Assembly: GCF_003231305.1 (NCBI RefSeq)
Contig: NZ_QKVM01000017.1
Coordinates: forward strand, 1 to 64,000
Source of the DNA: Pseudomonas sichuanensis
GTDB taxonomy: Bacteria > Pseudomonadota > Gammaproteobacteria > Pseudomonadales > Pseudomonadaceae
Length of the DNA stretch: 64,000 nt
Direction: 5' to 3'
Below the pieces are notes generated by a model. The model was not told the DNA's origin. It saw nothing but the letters and a program-made list of their open reading frames with translations, and did no database searches. The position numbers were made by a program, and so were the translations under genes. Each line of letters opens with the position of its first letter. The stretch's first letter is position 1. Below, in pieces: positions 1 through 9,280 of this stretch.

Positions 1-15
1 CGGCTTACCTGGGGA

Positions 16-258
16 TCAGCCCGCCGCCGGCTTTTTCACTGTCTTTGGCTTCTTCGCCGCCACAGGCTTTTCAGCAGCCACCGCCGCCTTCGGCTTGGCC
101 GCCGCCTTCTTGCGCGGCGCGGCCTTGGGCGCTAACGCTTCAGCCTCGGCCAGCTTGCGGGCCATCTCCCAGTGGCGGATTTCCTGGCCCGTCGGCTTGC
201 CCTCCGATTCCCAGATTTGATAGGCGAATTCGCGAACACGTTTCTCTTCGACACTCAT
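16..258 (-). CDS. DUF2934 domain small basic protein
   Basis: Protein of 80 residues. The N-terminal half (VREFAYQIWESEGKPTGQE) is the conserved DUF2934 core found in small proteins beside glycogen and trehalose genes. The C-terminal half is a low-complexity Ala/Lys/Pro tail that resembles histone-like nucleic-acid-binding tails. It is the last visible gene of the glgA-treZ-malQ-treY operon, 20 bp after treY. The ATG at 258 is preferred over the GTG at 261 because AGGAG lies 7 nt upstream of it. The molecular function is unknown; a DNA-binding or regulatory role is only inferred from the charged tail. Confidence 0.85.
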   Translation of the reverse strand: MSVEEKRVREFAYQIWESEGKPTGQEIRHWEMARKLAEAEALAPKAAPRKKAAAKPKAAVAAEKPVAAKKPKTVKKPAAG

Positions 259-278
259 CACGACGCTCCTGAATGCAG

Positions 279-3053
279 TTAGGCATGATCAATCAACACA
301 TTGACCGGAAACTGGGCCAGTACGGTGCTCAATTTCAGCTCCTTTGAAGGGCTGACAGCACCGCCACCGAAAAGTCCCGAGCAGTTGGCAGGCGACAAGG
401 CAAACGGCAGGATCAGCCGCGTATCGTCCCAGTTCTGTGCCGGGATCAATGGGGTTGTGGCGTTAACCAGCAAGCTGCCGGCAAGCCGTGGTGCGACAAC
501 GATGGCGCGCTGCTCCTCGCCCAGTCGGGCGAAGGCCAGCACCTTGTCGGCGTGGCGCCCCTGCACGTCGAGCGGCAGGTAGGCGCCACGCCGGAACAGT
601 TCGGGGTGGCTCATGCGACAGTCCAGCAGCCGGGCGATCAGTGCCTGCTTGATGCGCCCGTCCTGCCAGTGGTCGAGCAGTTCAGCCAGGGGCGTGCTGG
701 CGTCCAGGCTGGCACGCCTTGCAGCGTAGTCCACCGGGCGCCGATTGTCCGGGTCGACCAGGCTAAAGTCCCAGTACTCGTTGCCCTGGTACAGGTCGGG
801 CACGCCCGGCGTGGTCATGCGCAGCAGGCATTGCACCAGGCTGTTCAGCGCGCCGGGGCAGGCGATCTGCCGCGCGGCCTCATGCAGCGAGTGGCGCAGC
901 TGCTGGTTCTGCGCGTCCAGCAGCAGGCCGTTCACATAGGCGGCGCAGGCCTGTTCATACGCCTCGTTCGGCGCCGCCCAGCTGCTGCGCAGCTTGGCCT
1001 CGCGCAGGGCTTTTTGTTGCCAGTGGACTATGCGCTCGGCGTAGTGGCGCAGTGCATTGGCGTCATGCAGGTCGAGCGCCAGTGGCCAGTTGCCGAGCAG
1101 GGTCTGCCACAGCAGCAGCTCATCGCCTGGGCCGGGCGCGGCGCCATCCTCCAACGCCTCGCGCAGCGGCGCCGCCAGTTCGCGCCAGTGCTCCACCCGG
1201 CTGGCCAGCCAGGGCCCGCGCTCGCTGAGCACCGCCAGACGCGCCCGGCAATCCTCGCCACGCTTGTGATCGTGGGTGGCGGTGGTCAGCAGGTTGTCGG
1301 GGAAGTCGCGCAGGCGGCGCTGCGCTTGCGTGTGAAACCATTCAGGGTCGGCGCTGAAACGCTCGGCCTCGAAGCCCACATCGTTGCGCGACAACAGCCG
1401 GGCGCTGCGGTAGAACGCGGTGTCTTCCACGGCTTTGGCGGCGGTTGGCGCGGTCAGTTGCTGGAAACGCACGCAGGCGTGGCGCAGGTGCTTGCGTGGT
1501 CGGCCCGGGGGCAGGCGTCGCCAGGGCTGGCCGCCGAGCCATTGCGCCAGGTGCTCGAGCAGCGGCCAGTCGGCCTCGCTCAGTGACTGGCGGGCGTCGG
1601 CGAGCGCTTGCTGGAAGAACCCCTCATCCTCGGCCGGGCGGCCACAGGCGTTGATGTAGGTGCGGTACACCGGGTAGTGCTCGGCCAGCGCCTGCAGCGC
1701 GCGGCGGATGGCACCGAGGGTGAGGTCACGGGTCATCAGGTCGTCGCGGGCCACCTGCAGCAAGGCCAGGGCCACCGACTCGCAGTCGCCGGCCAGGCTG
1801 GCGTTGAGCACCAGATGGCGAGCCTGGCGCACTTCCTCAGGGAACGCCGGCCGTTCGCTGACGGTGCTCCACAGCTCGGTCAGCGGTGCCTCGCCCGTCG
1901 GATCGTGTTGCAGCAGCGAGACCTGGTTCATGAACTCGTAGCCGGTGGTGCCGTCGGTGCGCCAGTCGCGGTGCAGGTGTTCATCGGCGCCGAGGATTTT
2001 CTCGACGTAGATCGGGAAATGCTCCACGCCCGCCAGCAGCGGCCGCTGCGCCAGCAACCCGTCGACCCGCCGGCGCAGGTTGCGGCAGTAGCGGCGCGGG
2101 TCGGCCAGGCCGTCGATATGGTCGATGCGCAGGCCATCCACCAGGCCGCGCTCGATCAGCTCGAACAGCTTGGCGTGGGTGGCCTCGAACACCACCGCAC
2201 GCTCCACCCGCAGGCCGCCCAGCTCGTTGATGTCGAAGAAGCGCCGCCAGTTGATGTCGTCGGCGGCGGTGCGCCAGCTGGCCAGGCGGTATGTCTGGCG
2301 CTCCAGCAACAGGTGCAGGCGCTTGAAGCCGGCTTCGGTGCGGCTGTCGAAGGCGGCCAGGGCGCCTTCGAGGCTGGCCCCGGCGTCGACCACCAGGGCC
2401 AGGTCGCGGTGCAGCGCCGCGGCGTCGGCCAACGGTTCGGCGGCCTCGTGCAGGGCGCTGAAGTGTTGGGCCAGGGCCTGCAGCCGTGGGTCTTCGGCAT
2501 GGCCGAGGATGCGCCCGTAGTCCAGCGGGCAGATCGGGAAACGATGCTCGTGATGGGCGACCTCGAACCGGCCGTGCTCGGCGTCGAAGGTCAGGGGCAT
2601 GTCACCGTTGAGCAACGCCACGCCATAGTCGCTGCCGAGGAACGGCAACAGCAGTTGCCCGGCCAGCAGCGGGTCGCTGGAGTGCCACTGGATATCGAAG
2701 AACTCTGCATAGGGGCTGCGCCGGCCCCAGGCCAGCAGGCTCTGCCACCAGGGGTTGTCGGCGCCGCCCACGGCCATGTGGTTGGACACGGTGTCGAGGA
2801 TCAGGCCCATGCCGTGCTGGCGCAAGGCAGCCACCAGGCGCTCCAGCGCGGCCTCGCCGCCCAGCTCGGGGTTGACCCGGGTCGGGTCGACCACGTCGTA
2901 GCCGTGGCGCGAGCCTGCACGGGCAGTCAGGATCGGCGAGGCATACACATGGCTGATGCCGAGCTGGGCGAAGTAGGGCACCAACGGCGTCGCGTCATCC
3001 AGGGTGAAGTCGCTGTGCAGCTGCAGGCGCAGGGTGGCGGTCAGCGGCTTCAT
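279..3053 (-). CDS. treY: Malto-oligosyltrehalose synthase TreY
   Basis: Protein of 924 residues, the normal length for TreY, a cytoplasmic GH13 (subfamily 26) enzyme. It isomerises the reducing-end alpha-1,4 bond of a maltodextrin to an alpha-1,1 bond, giving maltooligosyltrehalose. Visible GH13 landmarks are the N-terminal barrel start (PYFAQLGISHVYASPILTAR), the region-I type LILDTVSNHMA and the nucleophile region VDGLRIDHIDGLADPRRY. The start overlaps the malQ stop by 4 bp (ATGA), so translation is coupled. With TreZ next in the pathway it converts glucan to trehalose, usually an osmotic or desiccation protectant. Confidence 0.96.
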   Translation of the reverse strand: MKPLTATLRLQLHSDFTLDDATPLVPYFAQLGISHVYASPILTARAGSRHGYDVVDPTRVNPELGGEAALERLVAALRQHGMGLILDTVSNHMAVGGADNPWWQSLLAWGRRSPYAEFFDIQWHSSDPLLAGQLLLPFLGSDYGVALLNGDMPLTFDAEHGRFEVAHHEHRFPICPLDYGRILGHAEDPRLQALAQHFSALHEAAEPLADAAALHRDLALVVDAGASLEGALAAFDSRTEAGFKRLHLLLERQTYRLASWRTAADDINWRRFFDINELGGLRVERAVVFEATHAKLFELIERGLVDGLRIDHIDGLADPRRYCRNLRRRVDGLLAQRPLLAGVEHFPIYVEKILGADEHLHRDWRTDGTTGYEFMNQVSLLQHDPTGEAPLTELWSTVSERPAFPEEVRQARHLVLNASLAGDCESVALALLQVARDDLMTRDLTLGAIRRALQALAEHYPVYRTYINACGRPAEDEGFFQQALADARQSLSEADWPLLEHLAQWLGGQPWRRLPPGRPRKHLRHACVRFQQLTAPTAAKAVEDTAFYRSARLLSRNDVGFEAERFSADPEWFHTQAQRRLRDFPDNLLTTATHDHKRGEDCRARLAVLSERGPWLASRVEHWRELAAPLREALEDGAAPGPGDELLLWQTLLGNWPLALDLHDANALRHYAERIVHWQQKALREAKLRSSWAAPNEAYEQACAAYVNGLLLDAQNQQLRHSLHEAARQIACPGALNSLVQCLLRMTTPGVPDLYQGNEYWDFSLVDPDNRRPVDYAARRASLDASTPLAELLDHWQDGRIKQALIARLLDCRMSHPELFRRGAYLPLDVQGRHADKVLAFARLGEEQRAIVVAPRLAGSLLVNATTPLIPAQNWDDTRLILPFALSPANCSGLFGGGAVSPSKELKLSTVLAQFPVNVLIDHA

Positions 3054-5119
3054 CGATCACGCTCCCAGGCTTGTTCGCGGGCCTGGGCCAGCAGCTCCAG
3101 GCGCCGCGCCGCGTCCTCGTCGTCGAGCAGCTCGAGGGCCGCGGCCTTGAAGCGGCGCCGCCAGTTGGGGTGGCCAGCAGTGGTGCCGGGCAGGTTGGGT
3201 TGTTCGTCGCAGCCCAGCAGGTCCTCCAGCGGTACCAGCACCAAGGGGGCGCGGGTGTGGCCGACGTAACGGATCGCCGCGTCGATCAACGCCGTGTCGT
3301 CCGCTAGCGGGCCGTAGTTGTGCTCCAGGGTGCGGCGCAGGCCGTCGCGCTCCAGCGCCCGGCTAGCGCGCCAGTGCTCTTCGGTGGCGGCGTCGATCAG
3401 TTGCAGGCGGTTGTTCCAGTCGATGTCACGGGCTTGCAGCCAGCCGGCCAGTGGCGCCAGGTCATGGGTGCCGGTGGTGGCCAGGGCGTTGTCCGGCCAG
3501 TCGAGGATCGGCTTGAAGCGGCCGGGCGAGTCCTGCTCGAAGGGCAGCACGCGCATGCCCAGCACGGCCTTGGCCGCCAGGCGCTCGCGCAGGCCTTCGG
3601 GCACGGTGCCGAGGTCCTCGCCGAGGATGATCGCCTGGTGCCGTGCCGATTCCAGGGCCAGCAGGCGCAGCAGGTCGTCGAGCGGGTAGTTGAGGTAGGC
3701 GCCCTCGCGGGCCGTGGCGCCACGGGGGATCAGCCACAGCCGGCGCAGGCCCATCACATGGTCGATGCGCAGGCCGCCGGCATGGGCCAGGTTGGCCCGC
3801 AGCATCTCGATGAAGGCGCGGTAGCCGTTGCGCTTGAGGCCTTCAGGGGAGAAGGCGCAGATGCCCCAGTCCTGCCCCGCGCGGTTGAGGATATCGGGCG
3901 GTGCGCCGACCTTGAGGTCGGCCAGCAGTTCGTCCTGGCGGCTCCAGGCCTGGCTGCCGGCGCCGTCGGCGCCCACTGCCAGGTCGGCGATCAGGCCGAT
4001 CGCCATGCCATTGCTGCACGCCGCGTCCTGGGCGCGTTGCAGGCTGCGTTCGCTGAGCCACTGGCAGAACGCGTGGAATTCGACACGGGCCGGGTAGGCG
4101 ACAGCGAAGGCTTCGACTTCCGGGTGATAGGGGTCGTGCCAGGCCTTTGGCCAGTGGCGCCAGTCGGCCCCCAGGCCCTGGTCCACCGCCTCGCTTTGCA
4201 GCACTTCGAAGCGGCAATGGTGCTCGAGCCGTTCGCCGCCGGCCTCGCGGAAACTGGCGAAGTCTGCGCGCAGCGGGTGGTCGCCCTGGCTGAAATCCTG
4301 GTACAGCGCTTCCAGCAACCGCTGTTGGGCCTTGGCGGCGCGTGGCCAGTCCACCAGCGGCTGTTGCTGCAGGTCTTCGAGTGTCTGCGCAAGCCCGCAG
4401 GCCTCGATGGCCATGCGCACGGCGCGTTCGCCCAGCAGGGCTGCGGGGCTGGCGTACAGCGCGTTGAGCAACAGTCGGCTGGACGGTGAATAGGGGCTGA
4501 AGTGCTGTTGGTCGAAGGCCGACAGCGCATGCATCGGGCTGATCGCCAGGGCATCGGCGCCGCGTTCGGCGGCACTGCGCGCCAGCTGTTCCAGCGCCAG
4601 GCAGTCGCCATAGCCGCCATCGCCGGGGCGGCGCAGGCTGTACAACTGCACTGCCAGGCCCCAGCAGCGCGGTGGCGGTTCGCCGATGGCATCTTCGAGC
4701 GCGTGGCAGCGCGACGGCGCCACGGCGAGGGTGAAGGTGCGGCCGTCGATGGCCAACTGGTGATAGCCGGTCGGCAGCCCACCCGGCAGGCGTGCCTGGG
4801 CATCCAGCACCAGCGTGCGCTGGCTGGCGTCCTCCAGGGTGCAGTGCGCCTGGCTGCCGGCGCTGAACCAGCGTTGCAGGGCCAGGGGCTGGTCGATATC
4901 GACGGTCAGCAGCGGGGGCAGGTGTTCGCTGTCTTCGGCCTGCTCGACCAGGCGCAGGCTGCTGGCGATGGCCTGGTCGTCGTCAGCGGGGTGGCCAAGG
5001 GCTTGCAGCACATGGCGCAGCACTTCGTCGCTGACCTGCTGCGGGCGGTTGTTGGCGTCGATCCAGTCGCGGGCCAGGCCGACGCGGGCGGCCAGGCGGT
5101 GCAGGGGCTGTTCGCTCAT
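3050..5119 (-). CDS. malQ: 4-alpha-glucanotransferase MalQ
   Basis: Protein of 689 residues, a GH77 amylomaltase. It transfers maltodextrin segments between chains and so reshapes the substrates of TreY and TreZ. Recognisable segments are the N-terminal domain (LAARVGLARDWIDANNRPQ), the barrel motif LAVQLYSLRRPGDGGYGD, the nucleophile region LRIDHVMGLRRLWLIP and GEDLGTVPEGLR. The long N-terminal extension is typical of proteobacterial MalQ. The gene overlaps treZ upstream and treY downstream by 4 bp each. Expected location is the cytoplasm. Confidence 0.95.
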   Translation of the reverse strand: MSEQPLHRLAARVGLARDWIDANNRPQQVSDEVLRHVLQALGHPADDDQAIASSLRLVEQAEDSEHLPPLLTVDIDQPLALQRWFSAGSQAHCTLEDASQRTLVLDAQARLPGGLPTGYHQLAIDGRTFTLAVAPSRCHALEDAIGEPPPRCWGLAVQLYSLRRPGDGGYGDCLALEQLARSAAERGADALAISPMHALSAFDQQHFSPYSPSSRLLLNALYASPAALLGERAVRMAIEACGLAQTLEDLQQQPLVDWPRAAKAQQRLLEALYQDFSQGDHPLRADFASFREAGGERLEHHCRFEVLQSEAVDQGLGADWRHWPKAWHDPYHPEVEAFAVAYPARVEFHAFCQWLSERSLQRAQDAACSNGMAIGLIADLAVGADGAGSQAWSRQDELLADLKVGAPPDILNRAGQDWGICAFSPEGLKRNGYRAFIEMLRANLAHAGGLRIDHVMGLRRLWLIPRGATAREGAYLNYPLDDLLRLLALESARHQAIILGEDLGTVPEGLRERLAAKAVLGMRVLPFEQDSPGRFKPILDWPDNALATTGTHDLAPLAGWLQARDIDWNNRLQLIDAATEEHWRASRALERDGLRRTLEHNYGPLADDTALIDAAIRYVGHTRAPLVLVPLEDLLGCDEQPNLPGTTAGHPNWRRRFKAAALELLDDEDAARRLELLAQAREQAWERDR

Positions 5120-6858
5120 GGCGTCTCCGGTGCGGGGGGCAGCAGGCTGACCACGCAGCTGTGCGCGGCGAGTGTCGAGTCGGGGTGGGCGGTGTCGCTG
5201 CTGTCGTACAGGCGCAGCGCCTGGGCCGGCAGTTGCGCGGCCTGGGGCTGGGCGTCGAGGTTGAGGTCGATGCGCAGTTGCTGGCCGTTGCCCAGGCGCC
5301 AGCGTGCGGTGAGTGCCTTGTCGCCCAGCACCTCGGTGCCCAGTGCACGGGTGCCGGGCAGGTGCGGGATGAGGTGGCGTTTGCGCAGGTCGAGCAACTG
5401 CTGATAGAGGCCGTGCCAGCCGGCCAGCACGTTCTTTTGTTGCGGCCTGGAGCTTTCGAAGGTGGTTTCGGCGTTGGGGTCGGGGATCTGTTCGCGTCTG
5501 GCGGGGTCGGCAAAGGCGTCGAAGTGGGCGAACTCGCCACGCCGGCCCTCGCGCACGGCATCGGCCAGCGTGTCGTGGAAGTCGGTGAAGAACAGGAACG
5601 GCTCGCGGCTGCCGTCGTCGTCGCCCATGAACAGCAGCGGGATCATCGGCGCCAGCAGCAACAGCCCGGTGGCCGCGCGCAAGGCCTGCGGCGGGCAGAG
5701 GCGGGCAAGGCGCTCGCCCAGGGCGCGGTTGCCGACCTGGTCGTGGTTCTGCAGGAACAGCACGAACGCTGTCGGCGGCAGATGTGCCGATGGCTCACCG
5801 CGTGGGGTGCCGTGGCGGTTGGTCTGGCCCTGGAACACGAAGCCCTCGGCCAGGCAGCGTGCCAGCTGGTGGATCGGCCGCTGCTGGTAGTCGGCGTAGT
5901 AGCCTTCGGTTTCGCCCGTCAGCAGCACGTGTAAGGCGTTGTGGCCGTCGTCGTTCCACTGGGCGTCGAAGCCCTGCTGCAACAGCGCGGCCTGGTTGTG
6001 CTCGTTTTCCAGCACCAGCCAGATCTGCCGGCCCGGCGCGACCGCTGCGCGCACGCGCTGGGCCAGTTCGACGAGGAAGTCCGGTTGGTCGATGGCGTGC
6101 ACCGCATCCAGGCGCAGGCCGTCGCAGCGGTAGTCGCACAGCCACATCAGCGCGTTCTGGATGAAGTACTCGCGCACCGCTGGCCTGCGAAAGTCGATGG
6201 CCGCGCCCCAGGGCGTCTGCCGGTCCTGGCGAAAGAACGGGCTGGCGTACTGGTGCAGGTAGTTGCCGTCCGGGCCGAAGTGGTTGTAGACCACGTCCAC
6301 CAGCACCATCAGGCGGTGGCCGTGGGCTTGGTCGATCAGTGCGCACAGCTCCTGCGGCGTGCCGTAGCTGTGCTGTGGGGCGAACGGCAGCACGCCGTCA
6401 TAACCCCAGTTACGCTCACCGGGGAACTGGCCCAGCGGCATCAGCTCGATGGCGCTGATGCCCAGCGCGGCCAGGCGTGGTAGCGCCTCGGCCACGCCGC
6501 GGTAACCGCCGAGCAGGCCCACGTGCAGCTCCTGGATCACCGCCTCGTGCCACGGGCGGCCCTGCCAGGGGTGCTGCCACCGGAACCCGGCAAGGTCCAC
6601 CAGCTCACTCGGCCCCTGCACGCCCTCGGGCTGATAGCGCGAAGCCGGGTCGGCCACCTTGAGCTGCCGGTCGATAAGCAACTGATACCGCTCGCCTGCC
6701 TGGCACGGGGCAATGCCGACGTACCAACCGTCATCAACGGGCGACAGCTCAACGGCGGGCTGCCGCTCGACTTCCACGCTCACGCTGCGCGCATCCGGCG
6801 CCCAGAGGGCAAAGTGCGCCGACGTGGCGTCCACTACTTGCGCGCCATGCCTTTGCAT
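5116..6858 (-). CDS. treZ: Malto-oligosyltrehalose trehalohydrolase TreZ
   Basis: Protein of 580 residues, GH13 (subfamily 10). It releases free trehalose from maltooligosyltrehalose made by TreY. The N-terminal CBM48-like beta domain (FALWAPDARSVSVEVE) is followed by the barrel, with LVDVVYNHFGPDGNYL (region I), CDGLRLDAVHAIDQP (nucleophile Asp) and LVLENEHNQ (acid/base Glu), then FLQNHDQVGNRALGERL (region IV). It lies 14 bp after glgA and overlaps malQ by 4 bp, so the four enzymes form one transcription unit. Confidence 0.96.
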   Translation of the reverse strand: MQRHGAQVVDATSAHFALWAPDARSVSVEVERQPAVELSPVDDGWYVGIAPCQAGERYQLLIDRQLKVADPASRYQPEGVQGPSELVDLAGFRWQHPWQGRPWHEAVIQELHVGLLGGYRGVAEALPRLAALGISAIELMPLGQFPGERNWGYDGVLPFAPQHSYGTPQELCALIDQAHGHRLMVLVDVVYNHFGPDGNYLHQYASPFFRQDRQTPWGAAIDFRRPAVREYFIQNALMWLCDYRCDGLRLDAVHAIDQPDFLVELAQRVRAAVAPGRQIWLVLENEHNQAALLQQGFDAQWNDDGHNALHVLLTGETEGYYADYQQRPIHQLARCLAEGFVFQGQTNRHGTPRGEPSAHLPPTAFVLFLQNHDQVGNRALGERLARLCPPQALRAATGLLLLAPMIPLLFMGDDDGSREPFLFFTDFHDTLADAVREGRRGEFAHFDAFADPARREQIPDPNAETTFESSRPQQKNVLAGWHGLYQQLLDLRKRHLIPHLPGTRALGTEVLGDKALTARWRLGNGQQLRIDLNLDAQPQAAQLPAQALRLYDSSDTAHPDSTLAAHSCVVSLLPPAPETP

Positions 6859-6872
6859 CGTCCGCTCTCCGC

Positions 6873-8432
6873 TCAGTAGTGGGCGATCTGGGTCTGCTTG
6901 ACCAGGTCCTCATACAGCCGCGCGTAGGGTTCCACCGCCTGGCACCAGTTGAAGGGCTGGGTCATCGACAGGCAGCGCATGGCGTTGAGCAGGTGCTTCT
7001 TGCCGTACACATAGAAGGCGCGGCTCAGCGCTTCGCGGTAGCTTTCCAAGGTCGAGTCGTTGAACAGGAACCCGGTGACGCCGTTCTCGATGGTGTCGGC
7101 CAGCCCGCCGGTATTGCGCGCCACCGGCAGCGAGCCGAAGCGTTGCGCGTACATCTGGCTCAGCCCGCACGGCTCATAGCGCGATGGCATCAGCAGAAAA
7201 TCGCTGCCGGCGAACATCCGCCGGGCATCGGTTTCGTTGAAGCCGATGCGCACGCCGATGCGGCCCGGGTGACGCAGTGCCAGCTCGCGCATGGCCTGTT
7301 CTTCCTCGGGCTCGCCACGGCCGATGATGGCGATCTGGCCGCCTTGTTCGACGATGTAGTCGGCCACGCCCAGGGTCAGGTCCAGGCCTTTCTGGTAGAC
7401 CAGCCGCGAGACCACGGCGAACAGCGGCCCCTTGGACGCGTCCAGGCCGAACAATTCGCGCACCTGCTGGGTGTTGCGCGCCTTGCCGTCCCAGTCGTTG
7501 AGGCTGAAGTTGTGCACCAGGTGCCCGTCGGTGGCCGAATCCCAGCTCTCGTCGATGCCGTTGGGGATACCGCCGAGCAAGCCTTGCTGGGCCTTGCTGG
7601 CGAGGAAACCGTCCAGGCCGCAGCCGAACTCGGGGGTGGTGATTTCCCGGGCGTAGGTGGCGCTCACCGTGGTGATGTGGCTGGAGTAGGCCAGGCCCGC
7701 CTTGAGGAACGACAGCTTGCCGTAGAACTCCATGCCTTCCTGTTGCATGGCGTGGTCGGGGATCGCCAGCTCCGGGCTGCAGGCGCGGCTGTACACGCCC
7801 TGGTAGGCCAGGTTGTGGATGGTGAACAGGGTCGGGGTGCTCAGCCCGCGCCAGTGCATGTAGGCCGGGGCCAGGCCGGCCGGCCAGTCGTGGGCGTGCA
7901 CCAGGTCGGGGCGCCAGTGGGCCATGCCTTCACCGGCGGCAATTTCTGCGGCGGCCAGGCCCAGGCGGGCGAAGCGGATATGGTTGTCCGGCCAGTCGCG
8001 GCCGTTGTTGGCGCCGTAGGGGGTGCCTTCGCGCTGGTACAACTCGGGGCAGATCAGCACATAGATCACCAGGCCGTCGGCCAGGTCCATGCGGCCGATC
8101 TTGCACGGTGGCAGTGCCGCATGGCCGCCCAGTTCACCGACGATATGGATGGGGTTGTCGCTCTCCATCACCTGGGGGTAGCCGGGGATCAGCACCCGCA
8201 CATCGTGCAGGTGGGCCAACGCCCGTGGCAGGGCGGCGGACACGTCGCCCAGGCCGCCGGTCTTGACCAGGTCGGCGATTTCCGAGGTGACGAACAGGAC
8301 CTTGCGCTTGTTGGGGTTGTGCTGGCGCTGGGCGCCGGGTGCCTTGACTGTCGGGGCGAGGCTGGGTGGCAGCGGCTCGCGGCTATCCGATTTGAATGCA
8401 TCTACGTGAGGTTCGACAGCGGCACTGATCAT
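6873..8432 (-). CDS. glgA: Glycogen synthase GlgA
   Basis: Protein of 519 residues, GT5 ADP-glucose:alpha-1,4-glucan glucosyltransferase. The ADP-glucose-binding motif KTGGLGDVS is at residues 57-65, about 45 residues further in than in E. coli GlgA, because this protein carries a polar N-terminal extension as many Pseudomonas GlgA do. The C-terminal Rossmann half has RYEPCGLSQMYAQRFGSLPV and the TGGL sugar-binding signature. It is the first gene of the operon and supplies the glucan used by TreY and TreZ. A long upstream region with a possible AlgU-type promoter precedes it. Confidence 0.95.
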   Translation of the reverse strand: MISAAVEPHVDAFKSDSREPLPPSLAPTVKAPGAQRQHNPNKRKVLFVTSEIADLVKTGGLGDVSAALPRALAHLHDVRVLIPGYPQVMESDNPIHIVGELGGHAALPPCKIGRMDLADGLVIYVLICPELYQREGTPYGANNGRDWPDNHIRFARLGLAAAEIAAGEGMAHWRPDLVHAHDWPAGLAPAYMHWRGLSTPTLFTIHNLAYQGVYSRACSPELAIPDHAMQQEGMEFYGKLSFLKAGLAYSSHITTVSATYAREITTPEFGCGLDGFLASKAQQGLLGGIPNGIDESWDSATDGHLVHNFSLNDWDGKARNTQQVRELFGLDASKGPLFAVVSRLVYQKGLDLTLGVADYIVEQGGQIAIIGRGEPEEEQAMRELALRHPGRIGVRIGFNETDARRMFAGSDFLLMPSRYEPCGLSQMYAQRFGSLPVARNTGGLADTIENGVTGFLFNDSTLESYREALSRAFYVYGKKHLLNAMRCLSMTQPFNWCQAVEPYARLYEDLVKQTQIAHY

Positions 8433-8911
8433 ACTTCTCTCCGTCCCTTGTTTTTGCGGGTGCGGGCACCCGTTGCGTTATTTCGTGCTGGTTCTCTCTG
8501 ATCGGTGGTGCATCTTCGTAGTGCGGTCCTTGCCCGATATCGGTGCGCGCAGGCACGGCACGCTCGGCAATCCGGCCGAAAAGCGTGTAGACGGGTGGGG
8601 GTGGGTGGGCCTGGCGTGAGGAAGTCCCTTTGCGTTGGCCTACTTAGCTCCTGACCTGCCCGCATTTCGGAAAGTTCGACTTTTTTACGTCACTTTTTCC
8701 GAGCAAAACGCGGGCCGAATCTGGAGTGTAGGGGACGAAACGACATTCTTGTGACTTGCTGGTCATTTTTCTGATGACCGTTCGTCCCCGCAAACGTTGG
8801 CGGGTGTTACAAAATTTGTACAGGTAGGAAGGTGCTTGGTCGGCGGGTAGGGCGGGAGGTGAAAACGGGCAGGGCGGGGAGCCGCTCGGCTCCCTGCGCA
8901 GGGGCGGTGAC
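8433..8911 (-). promoter_or_regulatory. Upstream region of glgA operon with AlgU-like promoter
   Basis: A 479-bp region without a convincing gene. Reading the minus strand, GAACTT (8672-8677) is followed after 17 nt by TCAGG (8650-8654), which resembles the GAACTT/TCTGA boxes of AlgU (sigma-22) promoters, about 215 bp upstream of glgA. Further upstream is a nested dyad: ggggacgaa (8731-8739) pairs with ttcgtcccc (8781-8789) and encloses ggtcat (8761-8766) and atgacc (8774-8779). The match of the -10 box is only partial, so the promoter call is tentative. Confidence 0.35.
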
Positions 8912-9079
8912 TCAGAGACTGGCAGGCTTGCCTTGCAGGCGGGCCTGTTCCAGCAGTTGGTTCAAGTGCGCCACTTGCTGGCGCAGCTGGTCACGTTCGT
9001 CCTTCAGTTGGCGCAGTTCATCACGGCGTACGGACACGTAGAGGGTCTGGGTGGGAGTGGCAGGCATCAGGGTACCCAT
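8912..9079 (-). CDS. Small coiled-coil protein, function unknown
   Basis: Protein of 55 residues when read from the ATG at 9079, which has GAGGTG 7 nt upstream; the in-frame start at 9115 has no such site. The sequence VRRDELRQLKDERDQLRQQ continues as a heptad-like run of Leu, Gln, Arg and Glu, predicting one helical coiled coil over most of the length. No signal peptide or membrane segment is visible. It is transcribed divergently from gnd, towards glgA. I do not recognise a named family. Confidence 0.6.
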   Translation of the reverse strand: MGTLMPATPTQTLYVSVRRDELRQLKDERDQLRQQVAHLNQLLEQARLQGKPASL

Positions 9080-9165
9080 GAGCACACCTCGCAGGGCTGG
9101 CTGGTGACAAATCAAAGCGTAGTCGCTTCACGCGGCGCGCATTCTGAATTCTTTCCCTGGCCATG

Positions 9166-9190
9166 GGAACTTTTTTGTTTATCGTGGTCT
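9166..9190 (+). promoter_or_regulatory. Candidate AlgU/sigma-E-type promoter for gnd-zwf
   Basis: GGAACTT at 9166-9172 is followed by a 15-nt spacer and TCT at 9188-9190, preceded by GG. This resembles the GGAACTT...GGTCT pattern of extracytoplasmic stress sigma factors (sigma-E in E. coli, AlgU in Pseudomonas). It lies about 90 bp upstream of the gnd start codon. The spacer is at the short end for AlgU and no start-site data are available. Confidence 0.4.
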
Positions 9191-9280
9191 CGCCGTTCGT
9201 CGGTGAACCCTCTGCGGGTACGCTGGACTAATCTGAAATCCTTAACGGCTGTAATCCATTTCTAACGGGAGCGTCACCAC

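Noticed and set aside
1608..3269. 553-codon plus-strand frame opposite treY and malQ
   Set aside because: Shadow frame; the minus-strand genes have full family motifs.
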